A program made the position numbers and the translations under genes. The notes beneath the pieces are model-generated. The model did not search any database. It was not told the DNA's origin and was given only the letters and a program-made list of their open reading frames with translations. Source: Anoplolepis gracilipes (lineage: Eukaryota > Arthropoda > Insecta > Hymenoptera > Formicidae). Taken from it: 64,000 nt of DNA. Position 1 is the first letter of the stretch; each line of letters starts with the position of its first letter. This document shows, in pieces, positions 26,896 through 40,631 of this stretch. The stretch lies in contig NC_132974.1 of the NCBI RefSeq assembly GCF_047496725.1, positions 13,425,001 through 13,489,000 of the forward strand, in the 5' to 3' direction.

Positions 26896-27382
26896 AGTTA
26901 GTCTTGTCTCTCGACTGTGGATCATTGAACATCACATCAGAAGTAATTGTAATTAAGCATTGAATACCGATAGCCTTGGATATTGAGATTTAATACGCGC
27001 CACACCTCCTGGCTTTTCACCTTCAGAGAGAAGCGTTTATTTTATTGTTAATCTTCACCTTCTTGGCTGTCGGTGTCTAACCGATATGACAATACCATCG
27101 GATTAACTTTAATTTAATTTTAATTTAACATAATTTTAATGGTACTGCGTTAAAAATGTTGCGTTTTATTTTTATTTTTAGTTGTAAGTAATTGCGCTGA
27201 AGCTGGTCAGAAAATTGACCGAAACGTTCGTATTTGGATAGTTAGATTAGCAAGTATTTAATAATAAAAATAGATAAATTTGTTTCGCTCACTGATAACT
27301 GAGCTTGGAGCCTGAGCCCTCATTAGCCAATTTGTAAATTTTTGTTATTTAACTATAGAGAACCGCCGTAATTTGATTATTG
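26896..27382 (+). mobile_element. Retroposed element copy 1 (Penelope-like candidate)
   Basis: A 14-bp direct repeat, tctaaataaatatc, flanks the element exactly (26882-26895 and 27383-27396), a target-site duplication. The body matches 46150-46629 almost end to end and both copies finish in ...attattg or ...gttattg. It holds a ggtca...tgacc stem followed by gaaac. No open frame is present, so it is non-autonomous or truncated. Assignment to Penelope-like elements rests on its sister copy and is tentative. Confidence 0.72.
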
Positions 27383-28108
27383 TCTAAATAAATATCTATC
27401 AAATCCCGATTGCATAACGTCAACGTGACGTCGCGTTCACCTTTATCGCGCACGTCGCACGCTGATGTAACCATCAACAGCCACATTGCGAGCTCTCGAG
27501 TATTCGCCCTCTTTTCGCATCCGAAACTTTGGCGCTGAATATCGTTACGTATTATCGGGAAAAGGTAAAATAAAATATGTTCGCCATTCTCTTCTTCGTC
27601 AGATGGCTCGAGGGCCGAATTATGTATACGACACCGCGCGCGTCGTTTCTTTATCTGTTCCTTCCTGCATCGAAAGTATCCGAAATACTTTGACGCGTGA
27701 CTGACTGACTGACGGCGTGAGCTTTCGTGCCCGTACAACGAAAAATCCCGACTCTTTTCCCGAACGGAGGATTTTGCTCGATTTTTAGTTGGCGGATCGG
27801 CGCGGGATTAAAAAGATAACGGATGAGAAACGACCGTGAGCTTCCCCCTCGCACGTTCGCTCTATCGGGATTCTTTGATCTGGAAGTGTAATTAGTCGTG
27901 GTTTGATCAACGCGCGTGCGATAAACGACTCGACGTCGGAAGATGGGAGGGAGGGGGGAGGGAGGGGGGAAGAAAGAAGGAGTAAAGACGGACGAAAACA
28001 TTTTTTGCGATATTAGTAACGCGTGGACTATTTTGCAATCGCCCAGGTGTCTACAGGAGGCATTAAAGCGACCAATTTTGACGTGATACATCACATGCAC
28101 ACGTATAC

Positions 28109-28124
28109 GTGTACACGTGTACAC
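28109..28124. repeat. 16-bp perfect palindrome
   Basis: gtgtacacgtgtacac is its own complement and includes a CACGTG E-box core. It is embedded in an alternating purine-pyrimidine stretch from about 28095. Confidence 0.6.
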
Positions 28125-28243
28125 ATGGAAATATCGGTCCGGCCATTTTTCACGCGATCGAGCGAGCTGGAAGCGCGTAGATCACGGGATTAAAATCCAA
28201 CTTCGATATTTCAGTATCCGAAATACGGGATCGATATAAGGGC

Positions 28244-28291
<48 letters not shown>

Positions 28292-29571
28292 TGATCTAAA
28301 TCGCCATCAATCTCGCAGCCACTTTTGTTCCGCCCGAGCGATTCCGCTTATGCATATGATATATGCATCACGTGACTCGCGTGCCGGAAGGTATCGCTTT
28401 ATTTTTACGCGCCACCCACGGCATTCTCTCTCCTCCGACCCCGAAGAGGGTCTTCTTATTCCACCGATAAGCGGTCTTCTTCCTCTTCTTCTTTTTCCCC
28501 TCCTTCGTCTTCGTCCGGGGCTCCTCTGTCTCGAAACTGTGCCTCGATCGCTCACTGCCATCTTCGATTCCTCGCTCCAGGCGATCGAGACGAACCGGAT
28601 AGAAAGAGCGACCTCGATGCCGGAATAGTCAGCAATTTTGTAATGATGCGATGCATGCGTCTTGGGAGGCAGACAACGATATATGAAGAAGGAGCGACGG
28701 ACGAGCGATCGTTGAGAGAGACGGAAGAAATGGGAGCAAAGGGCGACGTGAACGTGTCGTTCTTCCTAAATCTCAGATTTTGCCGTCTCTCTCCTTCTCG
28801 GAATTAGAAATGGACAATACCTCTGTGTATCCTCCCTATTTGTAAAACGTATTTTCATCATCGTTGCATCTCAACGAAATATCAATAACATATTTGCAAT
28901 TTTATGCAAATAACCGTTATAAGAACATTTTGTCCATTTTTTTTCTTATTTTTTTTTTAATATTATGTAAACAAAAAAAAAAAAAAAAAAAAGAAAAAGA
29001 AGAAAGAGAGAGAGAGGGGGGGGGGGAGGCGAGAAATTATGCAGATTTTTTAAAAAGCTCGTTTTATTTTGACAACAAGATTGACGAGAGAAGATATTGA
29101 TTATTCATTCTAAATTCCTAAAATAAAATGGTGAAAAATTGTAAATTTTATACATTGATAAATTTTCTCTCAACGCGAGCATAACGGCAATTAGAAATAC
29201 CAATACGCGCTTGTTTCGTATAATTTATTAATTAAACGCTCGCTGTCGCAAGTCGAAGCGAGAAGTACTCTAAAAGTACATACATGTTTACGTGTCAAAA
29301 AGAAACACGATGTTTGTTGTAATGGACACATGGTGTGCAAAGAACTCAACGTTCCAACACATCTCAGGAAACGAAGTACTTCCCCAGTCACTTCCGCATA
29401 GAGGTTTTCAACCTCGTGGTACGTGGTACACGCTCTCCAAGTTTCGCCTCCACCTTTCCCCAGTCACACGCCGTCAACCGTACGCGAGCGAAAGGCGTAA
29501 TGACGCCGTTAGCTTCGCAAGAACCCCGACCACGTAGCTTCAATAAAGCTACCTACAAGGGACGCGCGTGC

Positions 29572-29611
<40 letters not shown>

Positions 29612-29906
29612 CCGGGAGGACGTGTTTCTGGACCACGCGTGAACTTTTGTTCGTCAGAGGTAAACAAAACTGAAAGTGTGTACGCCCGGTGTGTGCAACC
29701 GGAAGATTATTCCGCCCTCGAGTCTCGCATCTCTTCTCCTCTCTATTCGCGGCTAAAGGAGAGGTAGGGGGAGGTCTGTGTAAATCGACGGAGCCGGAAG
29801 CGATATATAATCGCCTCCTCCGCACCACGAATCGATCGTGATATTCCGCCTCAAAGGCAAGAGAGAGAATGTCACTCTCGAGCTTGGCACACACACAGAA
29901 TCCGCT

Positions 29907-29907
29907 T

Positions 29908-29938
<31 letters not shown>

Positions 29939-29960
29939 TGCTGCTGTTGCCGCTGCTGCA
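29907..29960. repeat. CCGTTG hexamer repeat
   Basis: Five ccgttg units grade into ctg triplets. The apparent poly-Ala-Thr or Val-Ala proteins here translate the repeat and are not supported as genes. Confidence 0.85.
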
Positions 29961-30374
29961 CGTAACACGTCGTGTGTAAAGCATCAGTTGCAGCGGGGGG
30001 GCAACCCCTTCGTTCCCCTTCGGCGAGCGCGCGACGCAATTTCTTCCCGTTCGCAGTTTATCGTAGTATTTACGAGCGTTGAGTTAACTCCAACATGCGA
30101 TCGACGACGCGCGTGTGTTCGTTAAATAAAAAGTCCAGACATGATCGATAAACAAAAGTCCGTGATTTGTTAGAGCGCACTTTGAGTAAGTACAAGTCAA
30201 TAAATGTTTCGCGCAAAATTCAGCCTTTCATCTTAAAATTCAAATAAAACAAAAAAACTAAACAGCAAGCGAGAGAGTCTCTCATATCTCGCGTTAGTTA
30301 AAATTCAAGCAAATTTTATTTTTATTCCAATTCTCGTATTAGAATATATTATTGATTAAACACGTTGCACGGAG

Positions 30375-30420
<46 letters not shown>

Positions 30421-31343
30421 ATATCTCGCGGTAGATGGTTTAATCGGTTATTTCCGTGTATTCAGCCTCACGCTGTTTGATATCACCAGCATCTCCAGGT
30501 ATCCAATGTAAATCTGCGCCAACCCTATCCCAAAGCGTGGGGGATTCGAAGGGGGTAGGAGGGGAAAGGAAGAGAGGAAAAGGGAGACTGATTCCGCGAC
30601 CTTAAGCATCTTAGAAGCTCCTCGCCGTGGATTATTCACGTTTCCATCCTTCCACTGTTCTTTCCGAAAAGCTCTTACTTCCACTTGTCGAGGTAAACTC
30701 GGCGCAGAAAGGCGCCCCGGATAAGCATGAATAAGTAACGCAATTTTCAGTAGAGGCTGCCGAGTACTTTGCGGACGTACGGATTAACCAATCTTACCGC
30801 TTAAAAAGGCACCGCGCGAGTGATTACATATTTGCAGAATAGGCAGATTTGGTTCCGCGCGAACGCGAGCGCGCGCCAAACCCTCTTCGCGCTGTCGTGT
30901 GTGTGCGTGTCTACGATCGATCCTTACGTTAATTAATAAATGGGAATATTATTTGCGCGCTTTTCACATCGGCGGATGTTTCGAAACGGAACGCGTAACC
31001 GGATTATCTTGGTCGCTGTAATTATGTATATATCTCCGCCATCGAGGGGAGACGATCGCGCGCGGTGGAAGAGGGTGAGAATTTTTCGTGGAGGGAAATA
31101 TTTTTACTCGAGCGCGCGATACAGAGAGGGATGGGAAGCGAGAGACGTAAGGAAGACGAAGAAACGAAAGGCAAACAATTTAGCAATGCGTACTTAATAT
31201 AAAGTTTAAGTTTTCGCGGGGCGCGCTTCGTTAAAGAAAACTAGCTGCGCCAAAGTTTTCGCGAATGGAACACAGTGGGTACTTCGGGAATGGTCGAATG
31301 GCAGCGACGTTGGTATTAGAAGCCCGTCTCGTCTATCTCTTTC

Positions 31344-31345
<2 letters not shown>

Positions 31346-31375
<30 letters not shown>

Positions 31376-31376
31376 T
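31346..31376. repeat. (TTTC)n microsatellite
   Basis: Seven or so tandem tttc units. Confidence 0.9.
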
Positions 31377-31732
31377 AATTCTATTTTTTGTTCCTTTTAT
31401 TCTTTCCTCTCCGATTCCTTCTTTCGCCGAGTTTATATATTCGATCAATTGCACGGCGACCATCGGTGTGCTTGATTTTCGTTGCAGATTCGTCCTGAAA
31501 AACCGCTGTGACAATACACATATTGCCGTCTAACGCACGTGCACGCGAATTAAAAAAAAAAAAAAATAATAAAAAAGAGAGCTAATCCGAACGCTTATCC
31601 GAAATGAAGCAGACGCGATTACGAAAGCACGACCGAAGAGCCTGGCTATGAGGCAAAGAGATAATTGCAACATATCTCGGTATTACATTTTCTGATAAGA
31701 ATACGCGTTTGAGTCTATTTTTTTGAACTCTT

Positions 31733-31784
<52 letters not shown>

Positions 31785-32973
31785 TTTTAAACCAGTTTAC
31801 TTTGCAGAGTTATACCTTTTAAGCGGTTTATTTTCAAGCACCGCGCACGTGTTTCGATGATTTCTCTCTATCTATCTTTGAGCGGCTTATTTTTTTATCA
31901 TTATCGCCCGTATTGATTCTTTCCCCGCGTGCCAGAGGATACCTCAGCTCTACGCGAGTAATCGTTCGTTAACACGAAGAGACGTAACGATTTTTTTTTA
32001 CGGTCAAAATTATCGACCAACTAGCTCGAGGGTACAGTAGCCAGCGAAAAGCACAAACGAGCGCAATTAGGGCGCGCCCAAGTGAGTTTTTCCTTTTTTT
32101 TTTTTTTCTTTTTTTTTCGTCTAAGCTAAGCGATATAAATTATCCGCGTTAAATTACTCGGGACCCGCTAAAGCTCGTAATTGGTATTTATAAAGTGCTG
32201 CACCTTCTCGAACCGGCAACCGCTAAGCAGCTAGCAACTTGAGGCATTCTACGTTGCAGGCGTCCTTAAAATATATAGGGGTCCGACGGTGGAACCACTC
32301 GAGCGCGCTTAACGATGATCTATCGCCGTTTTTCTTCGCTCGCGCCACCCGTTAGAAAGCTCCGAGACTTGCCGACCATGCGACGAAAAGAAAACCCGGT
32401 AATTTTTTAAATTAACATTTATTAATCGAAGTGGGGATCTCGACGTCTAGAGGAGCGGGAAATAATTAGGAGAGCCGAGTGTTAAGAATCCGCTCGGCGG
32501 ATTACCAATGTCTCGGTGAATTTCAGTTCGAAGAAACTTGAAGCGGATTGAATATTGTGTCTCGTTGAAAAACTTGAATCGCGATTCTGTGAAACATATT
32601 TTCTGTACACTGATGTATTTATTATTTATATATATATATATGATTAGATGCTGTACAGATGGAGATTTCGATCATTTTGACGTTAATGATTGTCGAAAGT
32701 TATTTTACACAATAACAGAAATGTCTCGCTACAACTAGTTATTCTTGAATTATTAATTATATAAAATATATATATATATATATGCGCGTATGTCTGATCT
32801 TTATCAATATTAGATCATTTCTATCATTTCTATCATTCATACCTAATTTATACTTAATCTACTTAAACCAGATTCAATAATATTAAATTGAGTTTTAATT
32901 TTAATATATACATATATTAAAATTTTAATTTTATATACAATATATAATTAGATCTACTTTTACTGACACACAC

Positions 32974-33028
<55 letters not shown>

Positions 33029-34636
33029 CTAAATTAGAGATGTACTTTCACTGATATATTAATATCAAAGAATAAAGGTATGTTTTAAATCATGCATCGA
33101 CTCATTAAAAGCAATATTTTCATCCCTTACATTCATTTATATATTATTTGCCATATTTTTGCTTACAATTTATGAAAAAGCGAGTTTAAAATTCGTAATA
33201 AAAGTGTGTTAGCCAATTACATCACACTTTATATAAAAGTTTGACTAATCTTTCCGTCATTTATCGCTATCTATTATTTAAAATACGCAGTAACAAACTC
33301 ATCAGGTTAATAAGGCAAAGAATTTTAATGAAGTCGTTTTATATATTACGCACATTATCTATATGAAGAGAAAGGCCTTATAATAAATTCTATCATTAAT
33401 TTATAAATAATTTAATTGTAATAAAATTTTAAGGGCTTAAAAAAGCTTTTCGAAATACACATATTTCTCATTTAATGTGTTTTGCAGATTATACATTTGA
33501 AAAAGAATTCCAATTTTTTAAAATTTTTCAATTTTAGCAACACAAAAATATTTTTATACAAAATTTCATGTTTAATATTTCATATTTACCATCGTGTGAT
33601 GTTTTTAGCAATTATTTTTAACTCAAAAAATATCATGATCTAAGATTTTTTATTATTTTTTGCTGCAAGTGGAATTATTAAATATAATCGCGTAAAATCG
33701 CAGAAGTAATTGCTAAAGTCATCGAAAGGATGCCGTGTAGTCGCACGTACCGTACAAACGCATTGTTACGTAATATTTAACACGAACACGCGTACTACGT
33801 TATTAACCCCCGGCGAGTCGGGAAACTAGAAAGAAATGACAAATCGCGGTTAAATTTTGCACGAGATACTTTCGCGGCAGATACCTTTAGCGGGAGGTTC
33901 CGTTCGCCGGAGGGTGGATTTGTCACAGGTAATGCAAGAGGGTCGGGGGCGAGGCCGAGCACGTAGCTTGTTACCACTTGTTTATCCACTGCAGGGTTGT
34001 TGCTGCCAACCTTAGAAAACCTCACTACGTCGCAGATGCTGTCGACATACTAAACATACGTTCTACGTGTACTCGTTAGTACCCCTTTCCCTCCTCTGTC
34101 CTCTTTCCATTCCGTGCTTTCTTTTCTCCCCGTTATTATGGAATGTCTATTTCCAAGCGGAAACAGTAATGGCGCATATAATATCGAAAGAAAAGAAAAT
34201 AACCAAGATATTGCGTTATACAAACTCGAAGAATATTAGCAGTTTCACGAGGAGTATATTTTAACAATTATTATACCGAGATTGGATTTCCTAATCATTA
34301 CGCGATATATATATATATATATATATAATATATATGATGTGTATTTATTTTTTCTCTAGAACGGAGGATTTTAAGGAATATATCATGGTAAATATTTTTG
34401 CAAACGTACGAGATATGTAATTTTAAATAAAATTTAAGTAATAATAATCTTAAATATAATGTAGAAATATTTTATATGTGTATTTAAATAAAAATTGTAA
34501 ATATTATTAATATTTCTCTTTCTCTCAAGTTCCTTTTTGCAACTTCTTTTAAAATAAAATCTAGAATAATTCACACGCATTGTAGTGCACAATTATGTAA
34601 AATAAATCGCAATAATAAACTAGCAGTCAATTTCAC

Positions 34637-37600
34637 AAGTTAATTGAGCGAGTAACAAATGAATAAATATATTATGAATTGCTCACCCCACAGTTGCTCC
34701 GTCAATGCCCGATGGCTTTTTTCCCCTCAGATCTCCTCTTTTGTTGTCTCTTCATGGCACCCACAAAAACACCATTAATTACGATCATACGTTTTATTAA
34801 TCAGCGAAATACGACAATCACACGGCACTTTGCACAGCACTTCAGCCGTTAATTACGCGTAATTCGCACTTTAATATATTGTTGACGAAAGAACAATAAA
34901 AAAAAAAAAACAAATCAGAAATAAAGTTATGATTCGCTTGGAATTCACATACCACTCATCGCAGCTTCGTTACATTTATTGCTGAAAAAATAGTACGTTT
35001 TTTTAATAAATTTTTTTAGACTAGTAGAGCTTGCATTATAACAAATGTAAATAATTATACAAATTACGTGAATTCAAATTAAAATAATTACCCCCCTTCT
35101 CCCCCCAAAAAATATCCAAAAATATAAATATAAGCTTTTCCGATTACACGCGCGACGGGTTTCAATCTACTAAATATTAAATCATGTAAAATGTATAAAA
35201 TTATATATTCTAATTAATTATTGATATCAAATTTTCATTATGCGATTAACGTATTAAAATATGATTAGATTTGACAATAAAAAAGATGCGAAACATCGCC
35301 TGAAAATACACAATAAAAATTCAGTATCACGTGTGCGATACATATTTCAAACGCGTAAATCCTGCAAGATTGCAAATTTATAATTATAAAATTTGATTGA
35401 CGCCATTGACGTTACTTGAATCGCACAATTCGATAATATTACTCCATGTTCTGAATCCGAAAAGTGACCGATAAAGTACGTCAAAATTGGAGAAAAAAAT
35501 TCTAATCGCGATATGTGATATATTTGATATACTTGTTCCAAGCGTTCCAACTAGAAAAATAATTAATAATAAAAATCGCAATGAAATGATAATTTATACT
35601 ATAATTTCTATTCTTTGTAGCTTTGATTTTTATTTCTTTAAAACTGCGCAAAATTGTCATCTTGATTAATAGCCATCTCGTCGATACGATTTGTCAATCA
35701 TCGTGTTAATCATTAATTAATCGCACAGACTGATAATCCTTTATGAGGAATGGTCACGTCTCGAAAATTAATAATCCGACGAAAAGTAATAAGGACTCAC
35801 GTCGCTCCTTCTTTCTCGTGCGACTCTCGTCCTGCGAATGACAAGGTGACCGCGAATATAAACATTAATTATGTATATATACGTCGTAAAAGACGAGCGC
35901 CGAATTTACCTCTCGTGGAATATTATCTCTCGGCAAACGATCGATCAAATACGCGACAAATACCAAACGCAATCATTCCTTACATTTATTGCAATTAACG
36001 ATTATCAACTCGCGCGATTAATTAATTCTTGCGATCAATGTAATTGCGATTCGTAATCGTATCGACGACTATTTACCGCAGCGATATCTTTCTCTCTTCC
36101 GTTATACATACAAATTAATTATAATAAAATACATATACATATATACATATTAATATATATATATATATATATAATACATATTATTGTATATTATACATAT
36201 TGTATATTATACATATTAATATATACATAAATTATAATATATTAATTTAAAATAGAAATCGATGAAAGGAGAATAAGAATTATAAATTACTATTTTGCTA
36301 CGATATGTTATGAAAAATTTACTATTACGTATATTACACTCTTATGTTATCTCTTTGACAATCCTGGAGCGTGTAAGAAATAGCGACGCGCGTCCTTGTT
36401 TACATACTTGCTGGTATATCAATATGGCATAGTGCGTAGGTGGGGGTTCCCCACTACTCAAAAGATATCAATTGGGAGAAGGAGAAGGATAAGAACCTAC
36501 GCAACGCGCGGAAATATTATTATTCTATCAACGTTCGTACGCGATACTACGAAATATTTACGGACAGTTATTTTTAAGGGGGAGAATAATTATCTCGTCG
36601 ATGGTTAAAGATTTTTGTACGTATATCTCGCGTAACGCGCTTTAAGAATTTTTTATGCAGAGGTAATTTATTTTTCGGATTGGAAACGCGCAATAAATCG
36701 CAGAAACGAGCGACGAAAAAAAAAAATAAATATAGATACAATACGATTGATTAATAATTAATTTAATAAATACAAGGAACAGAATATTCCGCGTGAATTC
36801 AGTTTGTAATACATTAGATATTTCGCGATGAAATTAACTGTCTCACAATGTTCGGCGACGTATATACATATATATATATATACAGCACGCAATTGTTGAC
36901 ATATTGTTGTCATTCGACGTGGAAAGCATTATTTCTCTAACCGCGATCGCGATGAATATTTAAAAATGCCAATCGATCATTCTTTGCGATTATCAACTCG
37001 CGCGTTTAATTACTTGCCGTGATTAATGACATGTCGAAGCGCCACGTAATATTGCGCGAAATCAGGGCAAAGTTACTAATACATATCATTTTCGAATTTT
37101 TCGGTCATTAACAAAACGTTCGCGGATACAAAAGAGATCAATTCCGAATTTAATTAGCGAATAGTCGTATGTAATTACATATTTTAATATTCATGATGAA
37201 AATTCGGCGCTTTTACATTCGGCTGTTGTGATTTACACGGTCGCAGTCTATCTCGCGAATAGTCGGCAAAGCAACGACATATTTTCCATATTTATCTCTT
37301 TAATTCTATCTCGTATATTTATTCATATTTATGTTATATAATATACATGTACAAAATAATAGTCGTAGCATCAAACAACAAAGGTCTATATTATTTTTTA
37401 GCAATAGCGTAGCCTAGTGACTTGTGAATTTTAAATATATTTTTTCAAAATAATGCACACAGCTTTATTTTCCATTTTTATTTTTCATAATGTTTATATT
37501 TTCCCGTCAGAATATGTATATTAAAGTGCACGTCGCATGTGATAACGGGAAGTGCCGCGTGATCGTCGCATCTTGTTGATTAGTGTGTGCACGATCGTAA

Positions 37601-37768
37601 TTAACTATGTTTTCGCGAATGTCGTGTGAGTGCTGCCATGAAGGAGCAGCAAAGGAGAAACAAGAGAAGAGGAGGAGGCTAGAGAAAACACGTCGGAGCG
37701 ACTGCGGAGCAACCGCGAGGTGAGTGATATGTCATTTATTTGTCATTTGCTACTCGCTGAATTAATCT
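34637..37768. repeat. Long, diverged inverted repeat bracketing 3.1 kb
   Basis: The left arm (about 34637-35010) and right arm (about 37390-37768) are reverse complements with moderate divergence. Paired landmarks, in order, are ttaattgagcgagtaacaaa / ttaattcagcgagtagcaaa, then ctcacc...ttgctccg, then cttcatggca, ttaattacgatc, a cacggcactt-type block, gcactttaatata and aattcaca...attgct. Between the arms, diverged direct repeats occur (gcgattatcaactcgcgcg-like at about 35995-36020 and 36989-37008). No transposase frame and no clear target duplication were seen. It could be an old non-autonomous transposon or an inverted duplication of a promoter/leader exon. Confidence 0.65.
37619..37719 (+). 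other. Candidate short leader exon in the right arm of the long inverted repeat
   Basis: An ATG at 37619 opens an uninterrupted frame starting MSCECCHEGAAKEKQ, rich in Lys/Arg/Glu, that reaches a strong donor-like GTGAGTG at 37720. The left arm (about 34685-34762, minus strand) has the homologous block, also ending in GGTGAGC, but there the frame is not conserved and has stops. That argues for a non-coding leader or element end over a protein. Confidence 0.25.
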
Positions 37769-39473
37769 TGTTCTTAGAGCTGTGATTGTTCGTAGAAACT
37801 TTGACACCTCGATATATTGTTTTACCTGTATAGGGTAAACTCGGGTAAGATGGCCATAGTTTTTTAAAATGCAAAAAACATACTTTAAATTTTGTTATTT
37901 TTTAATAGCGCTTGGCATATTATCTTCGCTGAAGCTTAAATTACGTAATATTATCGAAATTAAAAGGAAAATATTTCATAGAAATTTTATATTATCAAAA
38001 TAATACAACATAAGCATTGGCCAGCTTAGCCAACTTTTAAGGAAAAGATGACCATAAAATATTTATAAAAAAAATAGTAAAAACGAAAATAAAACTTATA
38101 AGTCATATAATAATTTACATATCTTTATAATATGTCCAACGTCGATTACGATAGCTTAACTGTTATTTATTCGACGTTATAACAGTTTTTAGTGAACAAA
38201 TGAAAAACTTTGCGGGTAGTCAAAAGTAAAAATATGGTAAGATATAAGATTCACAATATCGTTATTTCGAATAATGCATGCGCATAAAGTACTGTAAATA
38301 TCGATTATCTTTGATAATGACTAAAAAAGCGCGCTATGTAGCGATTATTGAGAAAATTGCAGCATATGGCCATGTGTGAAGGCCTCCTAAACAAACGTCA
38401 AATTTTACCTTCGCAAACGCTCTGAATTCCAAGATATAGAGTTGTTTGCCATAAAGAGCTTCCTTTCAAAGTTTTCTAATGTAATTATCTCCATAATGTA
38501 GTATTATTTACGAGTAAATCGTACTTACACATCGATATATGTATAAACAGACAAAATGAAGAAGATGTACGTTGAGGAGTACGCTTTTCCGGATATTGGA
38601 TTCATAACCCATAAAGGCATCATGAAGGATATAAAGCCGACAAAGCGGCAACAGTCGAGGATAGACAAGGGATTTCATATAGGATGATAAAAGTGCTTGT
38701 ATATATGTATGCATGCCTATCTCGCGCTGTTTCAATCGATCTCATCAAAACCTCACGTGAATTCTTAATATTCCTTAATATAACCTCACGTCAATTTTTA
38801 ATATTCTTTTATATCATCGCGATATAAATATACAAAGACTTACCTATTAAAAAAGTATAGAAGAAGAATGATAAAAAATGTAAGGAAAATGTAAATAAAG
38901 AATCATATTGAAAATAAATCCTTAAAATTTAGTCTTACTAATAATAAAATCAATTTTTATAATTCAGTCTTATTAAAGATCAAGAATTTCATAACATATT
39001 CGTCATCAACCTACTTATACATATAAATAAATTTGACTCTTTAGTAATAAATTACAATAACTATTTATATTAAATTGAAATGAAATATTTAATTGTGCCA
39101 GAATAACAGATATTTTCAAAAATTTTTAGATTAAACGAGAAAAGAGATTTTAGAAATATTAGATGAGATTTTACGATCAAGCGGTAATAATATTTTATTT
39201 ATATCACAATCATTATTGAAATTGATGTTGAAAGAAACACATAATTATGCGTACAGCTCATTCATGCTAATTGGAATAAAGTATATATGTATAGTGCTTC
39301 CGTCGTCTATTAATAATTCATTAATAATAATCGAACTTGTCTCTAGAATTTATATTTCTTTTCATCTCTCTCTCACTCTCTATCTATCTTTCTACATGTG
39401 TATACTTAAATAATAAATGGCTTTTAAAATTACGTTTGCTTTTGCGATATCAAACTATTCAAATCGAGAGATA

Positions 39474-39481
<8 letters not shown>

Positions 39482-39533
<52 letters not shown>
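39482..39533. repeat. (TA)n microsatellite
   Basis: 52-bp pure TA tract. Others nearby: 40577-40628 and 47053-47087. Confidence 0.95.
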
Positions 39534-39537
<4 letters not shown>

Positions 39538-39834
39538 CTGCCATCGTACATTATGCATATGTAATCAGCCACAGTAATGTAATCTGACTGTAAACGAGAA
39601 CGTAGTATTACCAGATATTAGCGTAGATCTTAATTATTACATGCTTACATAAATTGAAGCAATTATTTATCAGATTTGCCAGTTATTTCACAATAAGCCT
39701 ATATATTCCAGAGCCTAATATCGCGGTATAAGCGAAATCCTCGTGTAACCGTGTACATTTGCATGAGCGATATACAATCTCCATCCGGATGTATTATTTC
39801 ACGGATCTAATAACATTTTTATCCCCCCCCCCCC

Positions 39835-39865
<31 letters not shown>

Positions 39866-39972
39866 TTCTTTGCGTGGTTCTGAAAAAATAAACAACGAGT
39901 CAGCTGAATATCGCGCTGACTAAGAAAGAGTCTAGCCTAGTGCCTAGCACAGACGGAAAGAGATGAGGTGAA

Positions 39973-40036
39973 AGGGGGTGAGGTTAGGGGAGGGGGAGGG
40001 GGAGGGGAATGTGCGAGGGGGGAGGATGGCGGGGCT
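39973..40036 (+). repeat. G-rich tract with G-quadruplex potential
   Basis: Successive ggggg/gggg runs (ggttaggggagggggagggg and following). The open frame starting at 40009 begins inside this tract and is not supported as a gene. Confidence 0.75.
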
Positions 40037-40572
40037 TTTACTTGAGAATGCGAATCCGGCAACCTTTCGGTTTCTCACGTCTCGCATCGGAGCGTCTGAC
40101 ATATTTCACGCTCGCTTCACTGTCAGTCCAAACACCCTGGCCGAGCTGTAACCTTCGCGTTCCTCGTCCGGTCACGTCTCTCGCCCGCTACATACCCAGT
40201 GACTCAAACCCACGGACATATGTACGTATACACATAGAGAGGTACACGTGGCGAAGAGAATCGCCGATCTTGACGCTCGGCTCTTACGAATGTTTTAAGG
40301 GAAGCTGTGGGAATTGTCGCGCACTAATACGGGCCTTTCATTGCACGTACGGCACGCACACGTTCAGCCAATATTCCATTTTAATTAGTTCCATGCGCTT
40401 TGTGCATGAAATCTCATTACTGCCATTAAGCGCTGAATTAATGTTGTACTTTAATTAGATTTGCATGCAATAATCGTCGTACGCGCGCGTTTCGGCCTAT
40501 AAATGCGCCGACAAATGTTATGTATACTATATTAATATACATATACGTATATGCATATATTAATAGATAGAT

Positions 40573-40631
<59 letters not shown>

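Larger units (their letters stand above)
27397..34636. other. Intergenic DNA without a supportable gene
   Basis: A CG-rich part (27400-28800, then to about 31200) with GA and hexamer repeats grades into AT-rich DNA (32500-34600). No exon pair with consistent phase was found. The block at 28340-28400 combines tatgcatatgatatatgcat with a CACGTG E-box and could be regulatory. Confidence 0.55.

Noticed and set aside
40009..40458. Plus-strand 149-codon frame
   Set aside because: It starts inside the G-rich repeat, has no recognisable motif and no supporting splice sites.
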